Shown: positions 24,226-35,664 of the stretch, in pieces
Numbering within the stretch: the stretch's first letter is position 1
Layout of the letters: every line of letters begins with the position of its first letter
Source: Cryptomeria japonica
Lineage: Eukaryota; Streptophyta; Pinopsida; Cupressales; Cupressaceae
Direction of reading: 5' to 3'
Assembly (NCBI RefSeq): GCF_030272615.1
Contig: NC_081407.1
Coordinates: 151,031,744-151,095,743 of the forward strand
DNA: 64,000 bases
Notes under the pieces: generated by a model
Told to the model about the DNA's origin: nothing
Seen by the model: the letters and a program-made list of their open reading frames with translations, nothing else
Databases searched by the model: none
Made by a program: the position numbers and the translations under genes

Positions 24226-24909
24226 TGAAATATACCCTTACATTTTTTGTTGAAAAGTTTCAGTTTTCAAACACCACAAACACCCGTTAAGGTTAGGAAA
24301 TATAAACTCAATACTGTTGAAAGATAACCCTTCCACTTTCTGATCACCAAGAGCCCAATGTGGGAAGGTGAGAGCATACAGTGAATAGGGGATCGTTAGC
24401 TTCAATAATCAACTGAAATTACAATGCCGGGTGGCAAGCCAGCCCCTTCCGCTTGTCCAACAGGCAAGAACAACTAAAAGAGAATCACTCAACCATTTTT
24501 CAGCGGGAGGACGATTATTACAACAAGGAAATAGATCACTCAACCACTTATGCAGTGGGAGGACTGAAAAACTTAATAACAATCCACTCAACCGCTTATT
24601 TAGCAGGAGGACAAAAGTACAATGAAATAAGATAGGCGGCAAAGCCAGCCTTTCACTTATTCAGTGGGGAAGTGATACAATCTAGAAATAAGATAGCTAT
24701 TAGTACTACTAATCAGCTTTACAATACATATCATGGATTTTCAGATCAAAGATATCACTGTCCAAAGCTATAAATAATGTTTAATGCCCTCCACAAGCTA
24801 CTAAAGACCAACTACCCTCCAAAACAACCTCACACTTCAAATTTCAGAATCTGGTATACTTTTCCCAGCAAGCTGCATAACACAGACCAATAACTTCTAA
24901 CCACACTAA
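24226..24909 (-). repeat. 3' LTR of element X, distal piece
   Basis: It aligns with 44284-44966. It ends at ACTAA (24905-24909), the target duplicated by the Gypsy insertion. Confidence 0.88.
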
Positions 24910-25231
24910 TGTTTACCTGCTGGGCGAACAGTTTAATGCATGTAGACAAAATACATAACAAAGAATAGTAATGCCATAGATTTCAGATAAACACAGTCAT
25001 AATCTATTAAGTTACACAATGTATTTCAATTGCTATCCAACAGAAAAGATACCATTCCATTCATAATCGTAATAATGGCAAGTTACATGACATGGTATAT
25101 AAAGGTACCGAGGGGGTGCGAGGGACAACTGTCGCACCCGTAACTACCTACCCTCGGTTACATCACTAAACAAAGTACTTCCTAATTACTTAATTACTTA
25201 TTATTCCCGTACATACAATATGCCACCAACA
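24910..25231 (-). repeat. 3' LTR of the Gypsy element
   Basis: 322 bp, TGTTTACC..CCACCAACA on the plus strand, matching 38489-38809. Confidence 0.92.
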
Positions 25232-25249
25232 TCATCCCCCCCAAAAAAA
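25232..25249 (-). other. Polypurine tract of the Gypsy element
   Basis: The minus strand reads a T-run, then seven G, then ATGA, directly before the 3' LTR. This is the expected plus-strand priming site. Confidence 0.75.
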
Positions 25250-25303
25250 CAAGGTCGTCTCCTGATGACTGACAACAAAAACGGTAGGATCAAAAGAAAA
25301 AAA

Positions 25304-27871
25304 TCAAGATTGAGAATGGGGCTGAGGAAGCGTCCCTGGTGAGGATGGTGCTAATGCGCGTGGTGTGGCTGCTAGGCATGCCCGTAACTCGTAGACCTGC
25401 TCAGTCCTCAATTGCAGGTCCCTCTCTGCAACCATCTGTCACTCCATAGCCGTCTTCACCATCATTGCGACTTCCAGGACTTCCTTATCCTTCTTCTCCA
25501 CCATCTCCAAGGCACTAGCGAGACGATTCTCCAACATAGCCCTTTCCTCCCAGGCTTTCTCCAACCGTGGCCCCAAGGCATCCTTCTCCGACCTCTCCTC
25601 TACCAATTCTACTTCCAAGGTAGTTCTCTCTGCTACCCGCGAGGCCTTCTCCCAAGCTAACTGCTCCCTGTGCTACTCCTCCATCTGCTGGAGTCGAGCA
25701 GCCAACTCCTCCCTCGACGACATAGCCTCCTGCTGCTGGGTCTCCTTACCTTGAGCAATATGCTTTGTCCGCCTCAGCTCATAGTATGTCTCACAAAAGA
25801 CTTGCTCTACCCTCCGCAATAGGACTGTGTGCTGGTCTTTCCAACCTGCTCTCGAAGACCCCGATCTTCCAACATCTGCAAGGTCTCCGTAGTAGCCCAC
25901 CCCCTTGACTCAAATCACTCGGCAAAGTGTGCCGTGCAACCGTTCCTCATAAACCCAAGCAACTTCTCCAACTGTTTGTCTCTCTGTCCTGGCATCTCCC
26001 TGGGACCGTGCTGAGGCTACAATCCTTCGAGCTCCAGCAACCATGTCCGCAATAAACTGCTCGAAATCCATGTCACCATCCACTCTCAAAGATGCGGGGA
26101 CACCTTTCTCCTAGGCATCCTGGTGAGGACTTTGCGGTAGCTCAACATGAGGGGGGCTCTGTATCAACTCCTGCTCTCGCCTGGGACTCAACACCAACTC
26201 ACGAATGGGTGAGTGGTCTCCTTGCATTACTCTCGAGTTCTCTGGTGAGCTATCTCCTACCAAGTCCACAATCTTGTAGGGGCTCGGCAACTCATGCCGT
26301 GGAGAGAGGACAACTGCTCCAACCGGTGCCATCTTATATCGACTCAGCCAAGCACTCAGATCTGTCTGAGAAGGGGTACCACTCCCTCCAAGGTGCTCTG
26401 ATGCTACGACAACCTCACTACCAACCATCTCCCCACTGGTCCCTGCCTCCACTGCTGTCGTGGGAATCCTACCTCCTACCGTTTTGTCCTCGGGTGCTCC
26501 TAGTGGGGCCACCAATGCCGTGGCCATGCGTCTCAGGATCACAAGTACTGGTGTCCGGGCCTGCCCAAACCCAGGAACATGCACTGCCAATACTGTTGCT
26601 CCAAGTGGTAGAGTCCGAGGGGCTACCGTGGCACTTGATGATGCCTTCTGCTGGGGTAACTCACTCCGTGGGGGTGTGGCTGCCGCTGCCTGCGTAACTG
26701 CGGGAGGTGTCGCCACTGTCTCCTCCACTTGCTGTCCTCCTCTATCTACCATCCTGAAACTGCCCTCTGTGGCCTGTGACGTATCTACAGAGTCCTCTGC
26801 ACTCTCTTCCTCACTTTGGCCACTAGTCTCGGGCTCGGACTTGGACACCACCACCCTTCGCTTTCGTTTCTTGCCTGTTTGTATGTCTCCGCTCGGTGCC
26901 AAGGTATCTAAATGGACCCAATAGAATATAAGCAGCTCTCCAGGGTGTACACAGCCGTGTGGTGCCAAGTGCTGTGTCTAGGGCGGTATCTAAAGATGCA
27001 TTGCATCCAAGAAGAGTCCAACGACATGGTACGACATATAGAAAGTTCTATGCTGCAAGGTCATAAATTCCTCCATCCTATTAGTGAGCACAGATGCCCA
27101 GTCATATACCACACCATTGCGGATGCCATTCATCAATACAACTTGCGCCATGGCAATGTGCGAAGCCCTACTGGCTTCCATCAAGTGGCTCTTCAACACA
27201 TCCAAGAGGCACCGCCACTCTCCCTCTCGTAAAAAAGACTTCTTCAGGCCTCTTTCATTGCTTGCATGCTGGAGGCTATCGAGCTTGGCTTGTGTGAGGT
27301 CGTCCGTGCACATCAACTTCAGGAGTTTATCCTTGAAGTCTGGAGATATCTTCTAGCCCTTATCTACTTTCTTCCCTTGCGTCCCTGGGATACCAAAAAC
27401 CCTCGTGAACTGTGTGGAAGCCAAAGAGACCGTAACCTGGTGGTGCTCATAGTCGAACACCGACTGCCGCGTGTGGTTGTCGTATTTACCGATCATAAGC
27501 CTCAACACGACCTCAAAATCTTTGATGCAAAATATGGGCATCTGAATGGCCCAGTGTACCTGTGCTTGTCGTAGTTGTGCCTTCACGGGATCATCATGCG
27601 GGGTCTCGGTCCACCATTTTCTACAATCTGCTCCACTCAAACCCTCGAAAGTAATGGTGTCGACGGTCACATCATCTTTCGCTGCCATCTGACTTTGCAC
27701 TTTAGGTCGTACCTTTTTGCAATTGCCTTTGCTGCTGTCAACCATGCCGCCTCTTACTTTGACACCTGAAGGCAAAATCCGAATATCGTTCTTGTTGGCA
27801 GATGGTGACGGCATTGTAGCAGGTAATTGCTGCAACTGTCTTTTCCAGTTCTTTCCTCTGCTGGGGTCCAT
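25304..27871 (-). pseudogene. Third ORF of the Gypsy element (coiled-coil protein of unknown function)
   Basis: One frame of about 856 codons runs from the ATG at 27871 to TGA 25306-25304 without any frameshift, but has about seven in-frame stops (TAG at 27355, 26992 and 26980; TAG near 26113; TGA near 25910; TAG 25675; TGA 25441). All seven are of a kind reachable by C-to-T change from CAG, CGA or TGG. The N-terminal domain contains YDNHTR..V and VFGIPG, then a Trp-containing helical stretch ending in YDWA. The middle is Pro/Ser/Thr-rich with a KKRKRR nuclear-signal-like run. The last ~200 residues are Glu/Arg-rich coiled coil. Its position after integrase matches the extra 3' ORF ('env-like' or additional ORF) of some plant Gypsy lineages. 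There is no obvious signal peptide. The layout parallels the ORF in the giant LTR. Confidence 0.7.
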
Positions 27872-28047
27872 TAACTGCTTCCTGTTTTGTCTCGTGCCCT
27901 TATATATAAAAGAAAAATAGGGTTAGGGTAACAAATTTCAGAATGTGCTTACTCCCCTCAATACTTGGGACCCTGCTTCCTTCGAATGCCACTCCATGTT
28001 TTGCCGAAAAAATTCCCCTCTGTGCCGGTGAGCCTTGCCTCGGTGTC
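27872..28047. other. Gypsy spacer up to the nested insertion
   Basis: Non-coding leader of the third ORF. It contains a TATATATA run at 27901-27908 upstream of the ORF start on the minus strand. It ends with the target GTGTC (28043-28047). Confidence 0.55.
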
Positions 28048-28486
28048 TGTTGTGACATTTTCACACATCGCCCCACTGCAAATGGGGACCCTTGCTTTTT
28101 GCTTTTTAGGGTTTGTTTTTTTAGATCTTTTAGGGTTTTGTTAGTTAGCCTTTGCATTTTGAGTGCTGTCGGGGAGATCAATAGGATAGCAAGTCTGGTT
28201 TGAGTGATGTCCTGATCTTGAAATTTGGCTAAGTCTGGAATGTCCTGATCCTGAAATTTGGCTAAGTCTGGAATGTCCTGATCTTGAAATTTGACTGAGT
28301 CTGGAAACTGAAAAACCTCAAAAAACTAGATTTTGCAATATAACTCCTGGAGGTCTGAAACCACTCTCAAACATCCTGAAAGTATATATGGAATATAACT
28401 TAAAGTATAAGTGACATTTCCTTTCTTATACTTAAATGTTATATTCCATAAAAATTATCTTGATAGAGAGTTCAAAAAGTCAAATT

Positions 28487-29600
28487 TCGCTCTTGTCCTT
28501 CACTGAGGATCCAGAGCGAATTTCGCTCTTGTCCCTCTCCAAGGGACCAAGGCAAAGCGCTTCTGTCCCTCACCAAGGGTCCAGGGCGAAAAGGCTTATT
28601 TGAGTCATTCCTGACCTTGTTTGGTCAAACTGGAACATCAAAGGCATGGTGGAGGACGAAATGAACGTGATAGGGCATCCATATTTGATTAAAAACAATG
28701 AAATGAAGAAGTTTTTGCCTAGAAGGTCAAATTCGCTCCTGTCCCTCACTGAAGGACCAGAGCGCTTTTCTTTATATGCACAATTTTTAGACCTTTTTTG
28801 GACATTAACTTTTATTCATAGCATGAAGTAAGGTGAAATCTTCCCTAGCTAAGGAATTTCGAGATGAAAAGTGAAAAGATTTGGCCTGGATTTGCAAAAT
28901 TCGCTCATGTCCCTCACTGAAGGACCGGAGCTTGATTTTCAAATTTGCACTGTCCTTGCAGGATCAGGACAATTTTATGATTGGAAGAGATCAAGGAGGG
29001 CATGTTTTGTCCATTGAATATAATTTGAGTGGTCCACAAGCAAGGAAATATACCAAGATGACAAAAGGCGCTCCTGTCCCTTGCTGAAGGTCCAAAGCGA
29101 TTTTCTAAAAAGTGCAATTTTCTTGCAAGGACGAAGCAAGTTTTGTGATTGAAACGAATGAAAGAAGGCATTTTTAGCCCGTTGAAGATAGTTTGGAAGC
29201 CTAACAAAGGACGGATAAGCGTGGATTTGCAAAATCGCTCCTGTCCCTCATTGAAGGACCGGAGCTTGAATTCCAAATTTGCATTATCCTTGCAAGATTT
29301 AAGTGATTTCGCGATTTGAAGAGGTCAAGGGAAGTATGTTTTGCCCGTTGAATATAACTTGAGTAGGCTACAAAGAAGAGAATCAACCCAAATGGCAATA
29401 GGCGCTCCTGTCCCTCTCCAAGGGACCAGAGCGATTTTCTCACAAGACAAATTTCTGGCAAAGGTAAAACAAGTTTCATGTTTGAGATGAATGAAGGGAG
29501 GCATAATCGGTCCATTGAAGATAATTTTGAAAATTAGCAAAACATAAGGGAGCTCATAATTGCCAAGGCGCTCCTGTCCCTCTCCAAGGGACCAGAGCGA
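28487..29600 (+). repeat. 166-bp hairpin-repeat array, giant LTR copy 2
   Basis: Nine cores (CGCTCCTGTCCCTC, loop, GAAGGACCAGAGCG type) start near 28487, 28523, 28557, 28733, 28901, 29067, 29235, 29400 and 29566. The last six are 165-168 bp apart. The first three are crowded together, like the 42-bp doublet in copy 1. Confidence 0.85.
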
Positions 29601-29869
29601 AGTTATCAACATTCATTATTTTTTGCCTTATTTTAGCAAATCGCACTAGATGCCAAGTTCGCTAAAAAGCTTCGAAATATTTTAAATTTTTTAATTAAAT
29701 TGGCATTTAATGAAAAACGCATAGCATTTAATAATTAATTTTAAGCCTTGGAAAATTGTTTTTTTTTTATTAATTGAGGCATTTTAAATTAATTATTATT
29801 AAATTAAAATTAAAAGATGAAGCGCTTGAGGTATTATTTTTATTCATTTTATCAAGTCCGCCTCTTCTT

Positions 29870-29897
29870 TTTTTAATTTTTTTTTTTTTTTTTTTGC
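29870..29897. repeat. Poly-T stretch
   Basis: A nearly pure T run interrupted only near 29877-29880, just upstream of the first TATA box of copy 2. Confidence 0.8.
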
Positions 29898-29944
29898 CTT
29901 TACTTGCAAGGTCGGCCTCATGGGTAAGTGGAAGGTGAGCGCTC

Positions 29945-29952
29945 TATATATT
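29945..29952 (+). promoter_or_regulatory. TATA box upstream of the U3 ORF, copy 2
   Basis: TATATATT lies about 500 bp before the conserved start codon at 30455, following a GTGAGCGCTC motif. Copy 1 has GTGAGCGCC followed by TATATAAA at the same place. Confidence 0.5.
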
Positions 29953-30454
29953 GGAGGTGTTTTTTCACAATTCAAATCATTCTTGCATTATCTCTCATGC
30001 GAACTTGAAGAGCAATTTGAGGAGGGCGAAATTCATCTTGAAGGCTATTGGAGAGGAGAATTTCTTGCTAGATTGGAGGATAATTTCCAGATTTTTGAAG
30101 ACATTTGAAGGCGAATTTCCAGATCTTGAAGAAGCTAGTGGAAGGTGGAGTTCTTTTCCAAGCTAAAGGAGGTGCATTTTATCCAAGGGAGAGCTTTGAT
30201 CTACACTTTGCCTAGCAAAATTCATCTATTTTTACATCATTTTTTAGAATTAATTCCCAAGTGGAGGTATGGCGTAATCACCTTGGCACCATTTTTGAAG
30301 ATTTAAATTTTGCTTTGAAAGTCCTGAATTAGGAAATGATAACTCAAGATTTATCATGAGGTTTCCTAATTAAAATCTTGAATCTTCCTTTTAAAGTTTA
30401 ATTTTTAGATTTCAAGATATATTACTAATTTTGAAATGTTGTGTAGGTATCAAG

Positions 30455-30697
30455 ATGGCGACTCCAAAGCCCGGAGGATCTACAAGTCGGCAGGTTCTCA
30501 TCAAGGACGATCAAGCAAGGACAAGGGCGACCTCCTCCAGCCTAGCATCGACAAGGACGACCTTCTTCGATCAAACATCAACAAGGGCGACTTCTCCAAT
30601 CCAGCATTACAAGGCGAGGTACAACAATCATCCTGCACATCAAGGACACAAGAAGTTAGAACAAGGGTTCGTTGAAGAAGCAGATAGTTCCAGATGA
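30455..30697 (+). pseudogene. N-terminal remnant of the U3 ORF, copy 2
   Basis: The first ~20 codons (MATPKPGGSTSR..) match the start of the ORF at 5851. The frame then runs into a small tandem repeat ('acaagggcgac' type units, ~36 bp) and stops at 30697. More than 3 kb of coding sequence present in copy 1 is absent. Confidence 0.65.
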
Positions 30698-30968
30698 ATT
30701 AGTTAAAGCTAGCTTCTCAACAACATCAAGTTGAATATTTACCAAGTTACAAGTGTCAGACGAGGTGGCATCCTAGTCATCACTTCTCCAGTCAGTGTGG
30801 TCCACCTCAGCATGTCCAGATTCAATGTACCTAACTCATGGAAGGTGGCACAAACTCCGATGTACCTACCCTAGCTATCCATTGGTCGATTTTTCCAGAG
30901 AGGACATGTGTCCAAGCAATACAATTATTTCATTGGTCGAGCATTAAATGTTATGTAATGGTTGTAAC

Positions 30969-30986
30969 AAACCCTAATTAGGGTTT
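30969..30986. promoter_or_regulatory. Palindromic double telo-box, copy 2
   Basis: Identical 18-bp palindrome to 2499-2516. It lies 64 bp upstream of TATATAA (31051-31057). Confidence 0.7.
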
Positions 30987-31050
30987 TCATTGTAAAATCT
31001 TGGCCATTGATCTCGAATTGATCTCAGCCATCAAATTGTATTATGGGCAC

Positions 31051-31057
31051 TATATAA
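31051..31057 (+). promoter_or_regulatory. TATA box of the LTR promoter, copy 2
   Basis: TATATAA lies about 880 bp before the 3' end of the element, matching the U3/R promoter position of copy 1. Confidence 0.6.
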
Positions 31058-31956
31058 ACCCCGACTTTTCATTTTGTAAAGGAGTTAGAATATAGTTGGA
31101 AGCAGTTAGAAGACAAATAGAGAGTAGTTAGAAGGTGATTAGCTAGTTGATAGAATAGCAATTAAAGTAGAGTAGAGAGAGAAGGCAAAGATTGTTGCCA
31201 AGATGTTGTTGTAAAAGACTTGTAACTTCATTGAAGAAATGGTGAAATTTATGGGTCGATTCGACAATTTGCATGGTCTTTATACTTCTCATATTTGATT
31301 TCATGTTATTAGATGAGTGGAAGAAATGTGCTTGATTGATGGTGAAATTCGTATATCCATACTACTAGCAGTTTGTTGATTGCAGACTTGCCTTGCGTAG
31401 TCAACTGGAATCATTTAGCTTAAGCTTAACTTCCATTGTTGCTTCTTCATCGACATGCATCAACCTGATGGTGTCTATGCCTGCAGTGATGATTTGAACA
31501 TCATAAAGCTTTCCTTCGAAGATCGCACTAACCTTGTGGAGATGGTCTTGGGATGTCAAAACAAGACTTAGTTAGAATTTCATCAAAGATCATTCATTGC
31601 TCTTACATTCTTAGTGTTAGGATTAGATCTTTTCCTCGCCCTCATCTTTTTTCCTTTTTTCAAGTCAAAGCGAGTAAGATCCTGTGTTCCAGCAATATTC
31701 AAAGCAGATCAGACGTTCAATCATCAAATGTAAGTCCCCTTGTGATTCCAACAAATCACATCATACCACAGAGAGCTTATCCACACGTAGAGATCCTACA
31801 TACAAGAACCTTGGAGTCATCCTGATTGATCCTTTTTCGCGATATCTTCAGCAATCAGAGGCTTTACTCAAGAGAGGATAAGGTACCTTTAGGTATTTTA
31901 TTCTGTGTTTGATAGTGTACAAAATACACGTCAACAGTGTCCCACGCTGTGTATTG

Positions 31957-32480
31957 CCCTGTACGGATTTGGTTGTTTAAGTACGAATTTCCGCTATGCA
32001 CGATTCCTTAAGTGATGTACGGATTAAAACTCCTGCCTCTTGTACGAACTCCATCATGTCCATACGGAACTTCTGATCGTGCTCGATCGTACAGAATAGT
32101 TGCTTCGACCGGACATAATTCTCTTTTCGGCAGCCGTACAAAAGCTCATGGTAGTGTACGGATTGTACTCTTCTTGCGGCTGTACGACCCTTTGCCTATG
32201 CCGACGATTGTGCAAATTTTTAGTCAATGTCATTGTACGACCCTCTGTTTCTCCTTCGGCCGTACGTTGTCCTCCTTGTCCAATGGCCGTACGACGTCCT
32301 CGTCACCTGTACCTGTACGATGTTCCTCTCCTCTAGCCGTACGTATTGCGATTTGCTCCTCTGAGCCATATGGATTTCATATGTTTTAATCTGTCTGTAT
32401 GGTTTTAATGACTTGACTGTACATATGTTTTTCTCTTTCATTTGTATGGTTTTTTAATATCTCGGTCGTACGGTGAGTTC
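31957..32480 (-). repeat. GTACG-motif array between integrase and third ORF of the Gypsy element
   Basis: About nineteen copies of GCCGTACG, TGTACGGA or close variants occur in ~520 bp, spaced irregularly at roughly 20-35 bp. The stretch lies in the non-coding gap downstream of pol. Confidence 0.7.
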
Positions 32481-32542
32481 TCTAATTTTTATTTTTATTT
32501 ATTTAGTTTTTAATTTTTTAATTTTTTAAATTTAAATTTTAC

Positions 32543-33671
32543 CTAAGTATCTCCACGAGAAGATTCTGGGCTGTCCCTCTGTCTGCGCTCATGATATGGT
32601 TTTAGTTTCGACCCATTAACGCTGTCCGGAACCTCCCGTCCATCTAGTGTCCACAACTTGATTGATCCGTTTTCAGCGACTTCTCGAACTTTATATGGCC
32701 CTAGCCACCTTACTTTGAATTTGTTGGGTTTAATCTCATTGCGCCCATTGTACTTTAGCACCAGTTGTCCCGAGGTGAGCCTCATTCGCATTAAGTGTTT
32801 GTCATGCCACATCTTCTTGCGTTGTTGGGCTGCCTCGGTGGCCCACTGAGCCATCATCCTTTTCTCGTCCAATTTGTTCAAGGCATATAACCTCTCCCTT
32901 AGGCTCTCCATATCCCCGAGTCTGTTCTCAATGGCAATGCGGAGGCTTGGCATCATGAACTCGGCTGGCACAACCGCTTCCTGCCCGTACATAAGTTGGA
33001 ATGGCGTCTGACCTGTAGTCACCTTGTAGGTGGTGCGGTAGGCCCACAACACAAAGGGTAACTTTTCTTCCCAATCTTCTCCCTCAACACCGCACGACTT
33101 ATAGATCACTCCAACAGAATCTTGTTGGTAGCCTCGGCTTGGCCATTGGTTTGTGGGTAATAAGGGCTGGACAATGAGTGAAAAATTTTGAATTCAGCCG
33201 TGAGTAATTTGATGACGTGGCTCACAAAGTGTCCACCCATGTCACTGGTCAACTGGATGGGGATGCCATATCGCGTGATTATTTGTTCATAAATGAATTT
33301 TGCGGTACTCAAGGCCGAGTTGTCAGGCAAGGCCCTCACTTCTACCCATTTAGTTAAGTACTCCGTGGCTACCACAATGTAGCGGCACCTCCTGGCATGA
33401 CTAGCCTTGAGCGGCCCAATTAAATCCAGCCCCTAGCGCTCGAACAACTCTTGAGCATGCGAGGGGTTGAGGGGCATGAAATCCCTCTTCAGTGGCTTCT
33501 CGACTCTTTGACACGTATCACATCCTACTACCCACTCTCGGGCGTCATTATACTATGTGGGCCACCATAAGCTTGCAAGTAGCACCTTTTGTGCGGTAGT
33601 GTTGGGTCCCATATGGCCTCCTGCGGGGCCCTCATGTGCCTCCCTCAGAACGCTTGGCACCTCTTCCTCCA
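32543..33671 (-). pseudogene. Gypsy integrase (broken)
   Basis: In minus-strand order there is an N-terminal zinc-binding region (REAH..GGH, then CDTC near 33520), a catalytic core and a C-terminal tail ending near KLKPYHERR. The core carries VATEYLTKW, where the first catalytic Asp is normally found but here is Glu, then SDMGGHF (second Asp) and a Glu in ATNKILLE. Stops lie near 33437, 33556 and 33108 and there is a frameshift near 33109, so it cannot be made whole. The tail has the GPYKV/DG..V pattern of plant Gypsy integrases. No chromodomain follows. Its role in the intact element would be insertion of cDNA into the genome. Confidence 0.85.
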
Positions 33672-35488
33672 TTACACACCGACGCAACGCTTGGTCGGCC
33701 CCATTTTGTACAACAATCCATTAATTAACTGGAATGTACGGCTTCTCAACACGAGTTTCCTCCGTTCCCCAGGTGGCATACCTTGCTTGAACACGAAAGT
33801 GGAGAGATATTCCCCAATAGCAGTATACCATGATGGCAATATTGTGATCTGGAACAGGTGAGCATCCGAAAATTCATCATTAACCCCTTCTGGCGGCTCC
33901 CCCGAGCTTATCCTTGATAGTTGGTTAGCTATCACATGGCTTTTTCTGGGTCGCACAATGATAGTGAATGTAAACTTCTGCAACAGGAGCAACCATCTAC
34001 TGATCCTTCCTTTAATAATTGGTTTATTGACCAGATACATAAGTGCCTGGTGGTCCACGTAAAACGTGAATGGCGTCACCAGAAGATAATGTCTGAACTT
34101 CTGCACGACATATACCATCCCTAGGGCCTCTTGCTCTGTTGTGCTGTAATTCTTTTCAGCCTTAGACAATAATCTACTCGCAAAATAGATTGGATGGTCC
34201 AATCCATGGTCACCCATCCAATCCATGGTCACCCACCTGAGCTAATGTGGTACCAATTGCAAAATTGGAGGCATCCACGTGGACATGGAACTCCTTGTCC
34301 CAATTGGGGTATGCAAGGATAGGGGCCACCACCAGCCTGGTCTTCAACTCCTCAAAAGCTTTGCCTTCTGGGATCCCCCATGTGTATAGCTCACCCTTCC
34401 GAGTGAGCTTGTCCAAGGGGTAGGATATCTGAGCAAAGTTCTTTATAAACGTTCTATAGTAGCCGATATGGCCCAAGAAGGATTTTACCCCGGTGACATC
34501 CGTGGGAGGCTCCATTTCCACGATCACCTGTACCTTATCCGGATCCATCTTCAACCTCGCTTTTACAAACAATGTGCCCGAGCAGTTTGCCTTGCGGCAC
34601 CATGAATCGACACTTCTTAGGGTTGAGTGCCAACCTTGCCCTCCGACATCTCTCCATGCATTTCCTTAGGGCTACCAGATGTGTGTCTTGCCCACTGTAA
34701 ATTGACCAATCGTCAAGGAAAGCCTTAAAGTTTCCCACAGACATCTTGTCAAAGATGTGCAGGATGATCCTTTGAAAAGTTGCAAGTGTATTGCATATAC
34801 TGAATGGCATCCGGTTATATGCGTACACGCCGTCCTCCACCACGAAGGTGGTCTTGATCTTATCCTCCTTGGCGATCAAGATCTGGTTGTATCCTGAAAA
34901 CCCGTCCATGAAGGAATACATTTCTTGGTTGGCTACCTCTTCGAATATGCTCTTCGTGAAAGGTATGGGAAAAGGATCCTTGATAGTGACTGCATTCAAG
35001 CACCGAAAATCGACACAAATCCGGATTTGATTGGCCCCTTTCTTTAAGGAAATGACAATCGGAGACACCCATTCACTGATCTGGACCCGGAAGATGATGC
35101 CAACTTCCAACATCTTCTCTATTTCCTCATTGACCCTTGCGGCATAGTTTCTGTTCATCCGGTACAACCTCTTCCGCACCGACTGGGCTCTAGGTACCAG
35201 TTGAATGCGATGTACACACATCTCGGGGGGCACTCCTTTCAGATCTTTATATGTCCAGGCGAAAACATGCTTATACTCCAAAAAGATTTTGAAAGCTGCT
35301 ACCTTCAACACGGGATCCCAATCGTCCCCCACCACTATGTTTTTGGGGTCTTCCTCCTTTCCCAAGTTGTTCACCTTCAACTTGGACTCCTCATACTTAA
35401 TAGGCTTGTCTTTCTCAAACTGATGTGCGGGAGCGTCATCCACTCGGGCCTCCCCTTCTCTGTATTCTCCGTACTCTGGTGGGAACAC
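33672..35488 (-). pseudogene. Gypsy reverse transcriptase and RNase H (broken)
   Basis: RT motifs include RICVDFRCLNAVTIKDPFPIP, FMDGFSGYNQI and the catalytic FLDDW (the usual YLDD-type motif), then NPKKCRFMV and LLGHIV. A frame change near 34560 leads to the thumb (FLGHIGYYRTFIKNF) and the RNase H start (FHVHVDASNFAIG). A 19-bp duplication at 34201-34238 shifts the frame again. RNase H continues with FASRLLSKAEKNYSTTEQEAL, DHQAL and a C-terminal SHVIANQLSR. The domain order and motifs are unmistakably Ty3/Gypsy. Confidence 0.9.
34201..34238 (-). repeat. 19-bp tandem duplication inside RNase H
   Basis: AATCCATGGTCACCCATCC at 34201 is followed at 34220 by AATCCATGGTCACCCACCT. The extra 19 bp puts the two halves of RNase H in different frames. 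Confidence 0.9.
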
Positions 35489-35664
35489 ATCTTTCTCATC
35501 TGGCTCTTCTATCTAGAGCATGTTGCATTGGAACAGCTCATAGTCCTCCATCTGCCAATGGAAGAGTCCATTTAATGAGCATATGTTGTCCTCTGAGCAA
35601 CCAATGAGTTCCAACACTCCTTCACTATTTGGTTCCATCTGTTCCTTTCCTTCATCCACACCAG

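Larger units (their letters stand above)
28048..31936 (+). mobile_element. Giant LTR-like element, copy 2 (ORF mostly deleted)
   Basis: It starts TGTTGTGACA at 28048 and ends ACGTCAACA at 31936 (3,889 bp). The perfect duplication GTGTC flanks it (28043-28047, 31937-31941). It is the same family as 1611-9364, but on the opposite strand and half the length. It keeps the start, the 166-bp hairpin array (nine cores), the first TATA region, the MATPK start codon, the telo-box palindrome, the second TATA and the terminal ~850 bp. It lacks almost all of the ORF. It is the youngest layer of the intron nest and the only large one in sense orientation to the host gene. Confidence 0.85.

Noticed and set aside
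26092-26924. Long plus-strand open frames opposite the Gypsy third ORF
   Set aside because: They are antisense shadows of the Pro/Ser/Thr-rich third ORF and carry no domain.
32012-32389. 125-codon plus-strand frame
   Set aside because: It only reads the GTACG motif array on the non-coding strand of the Gypsy spacer.
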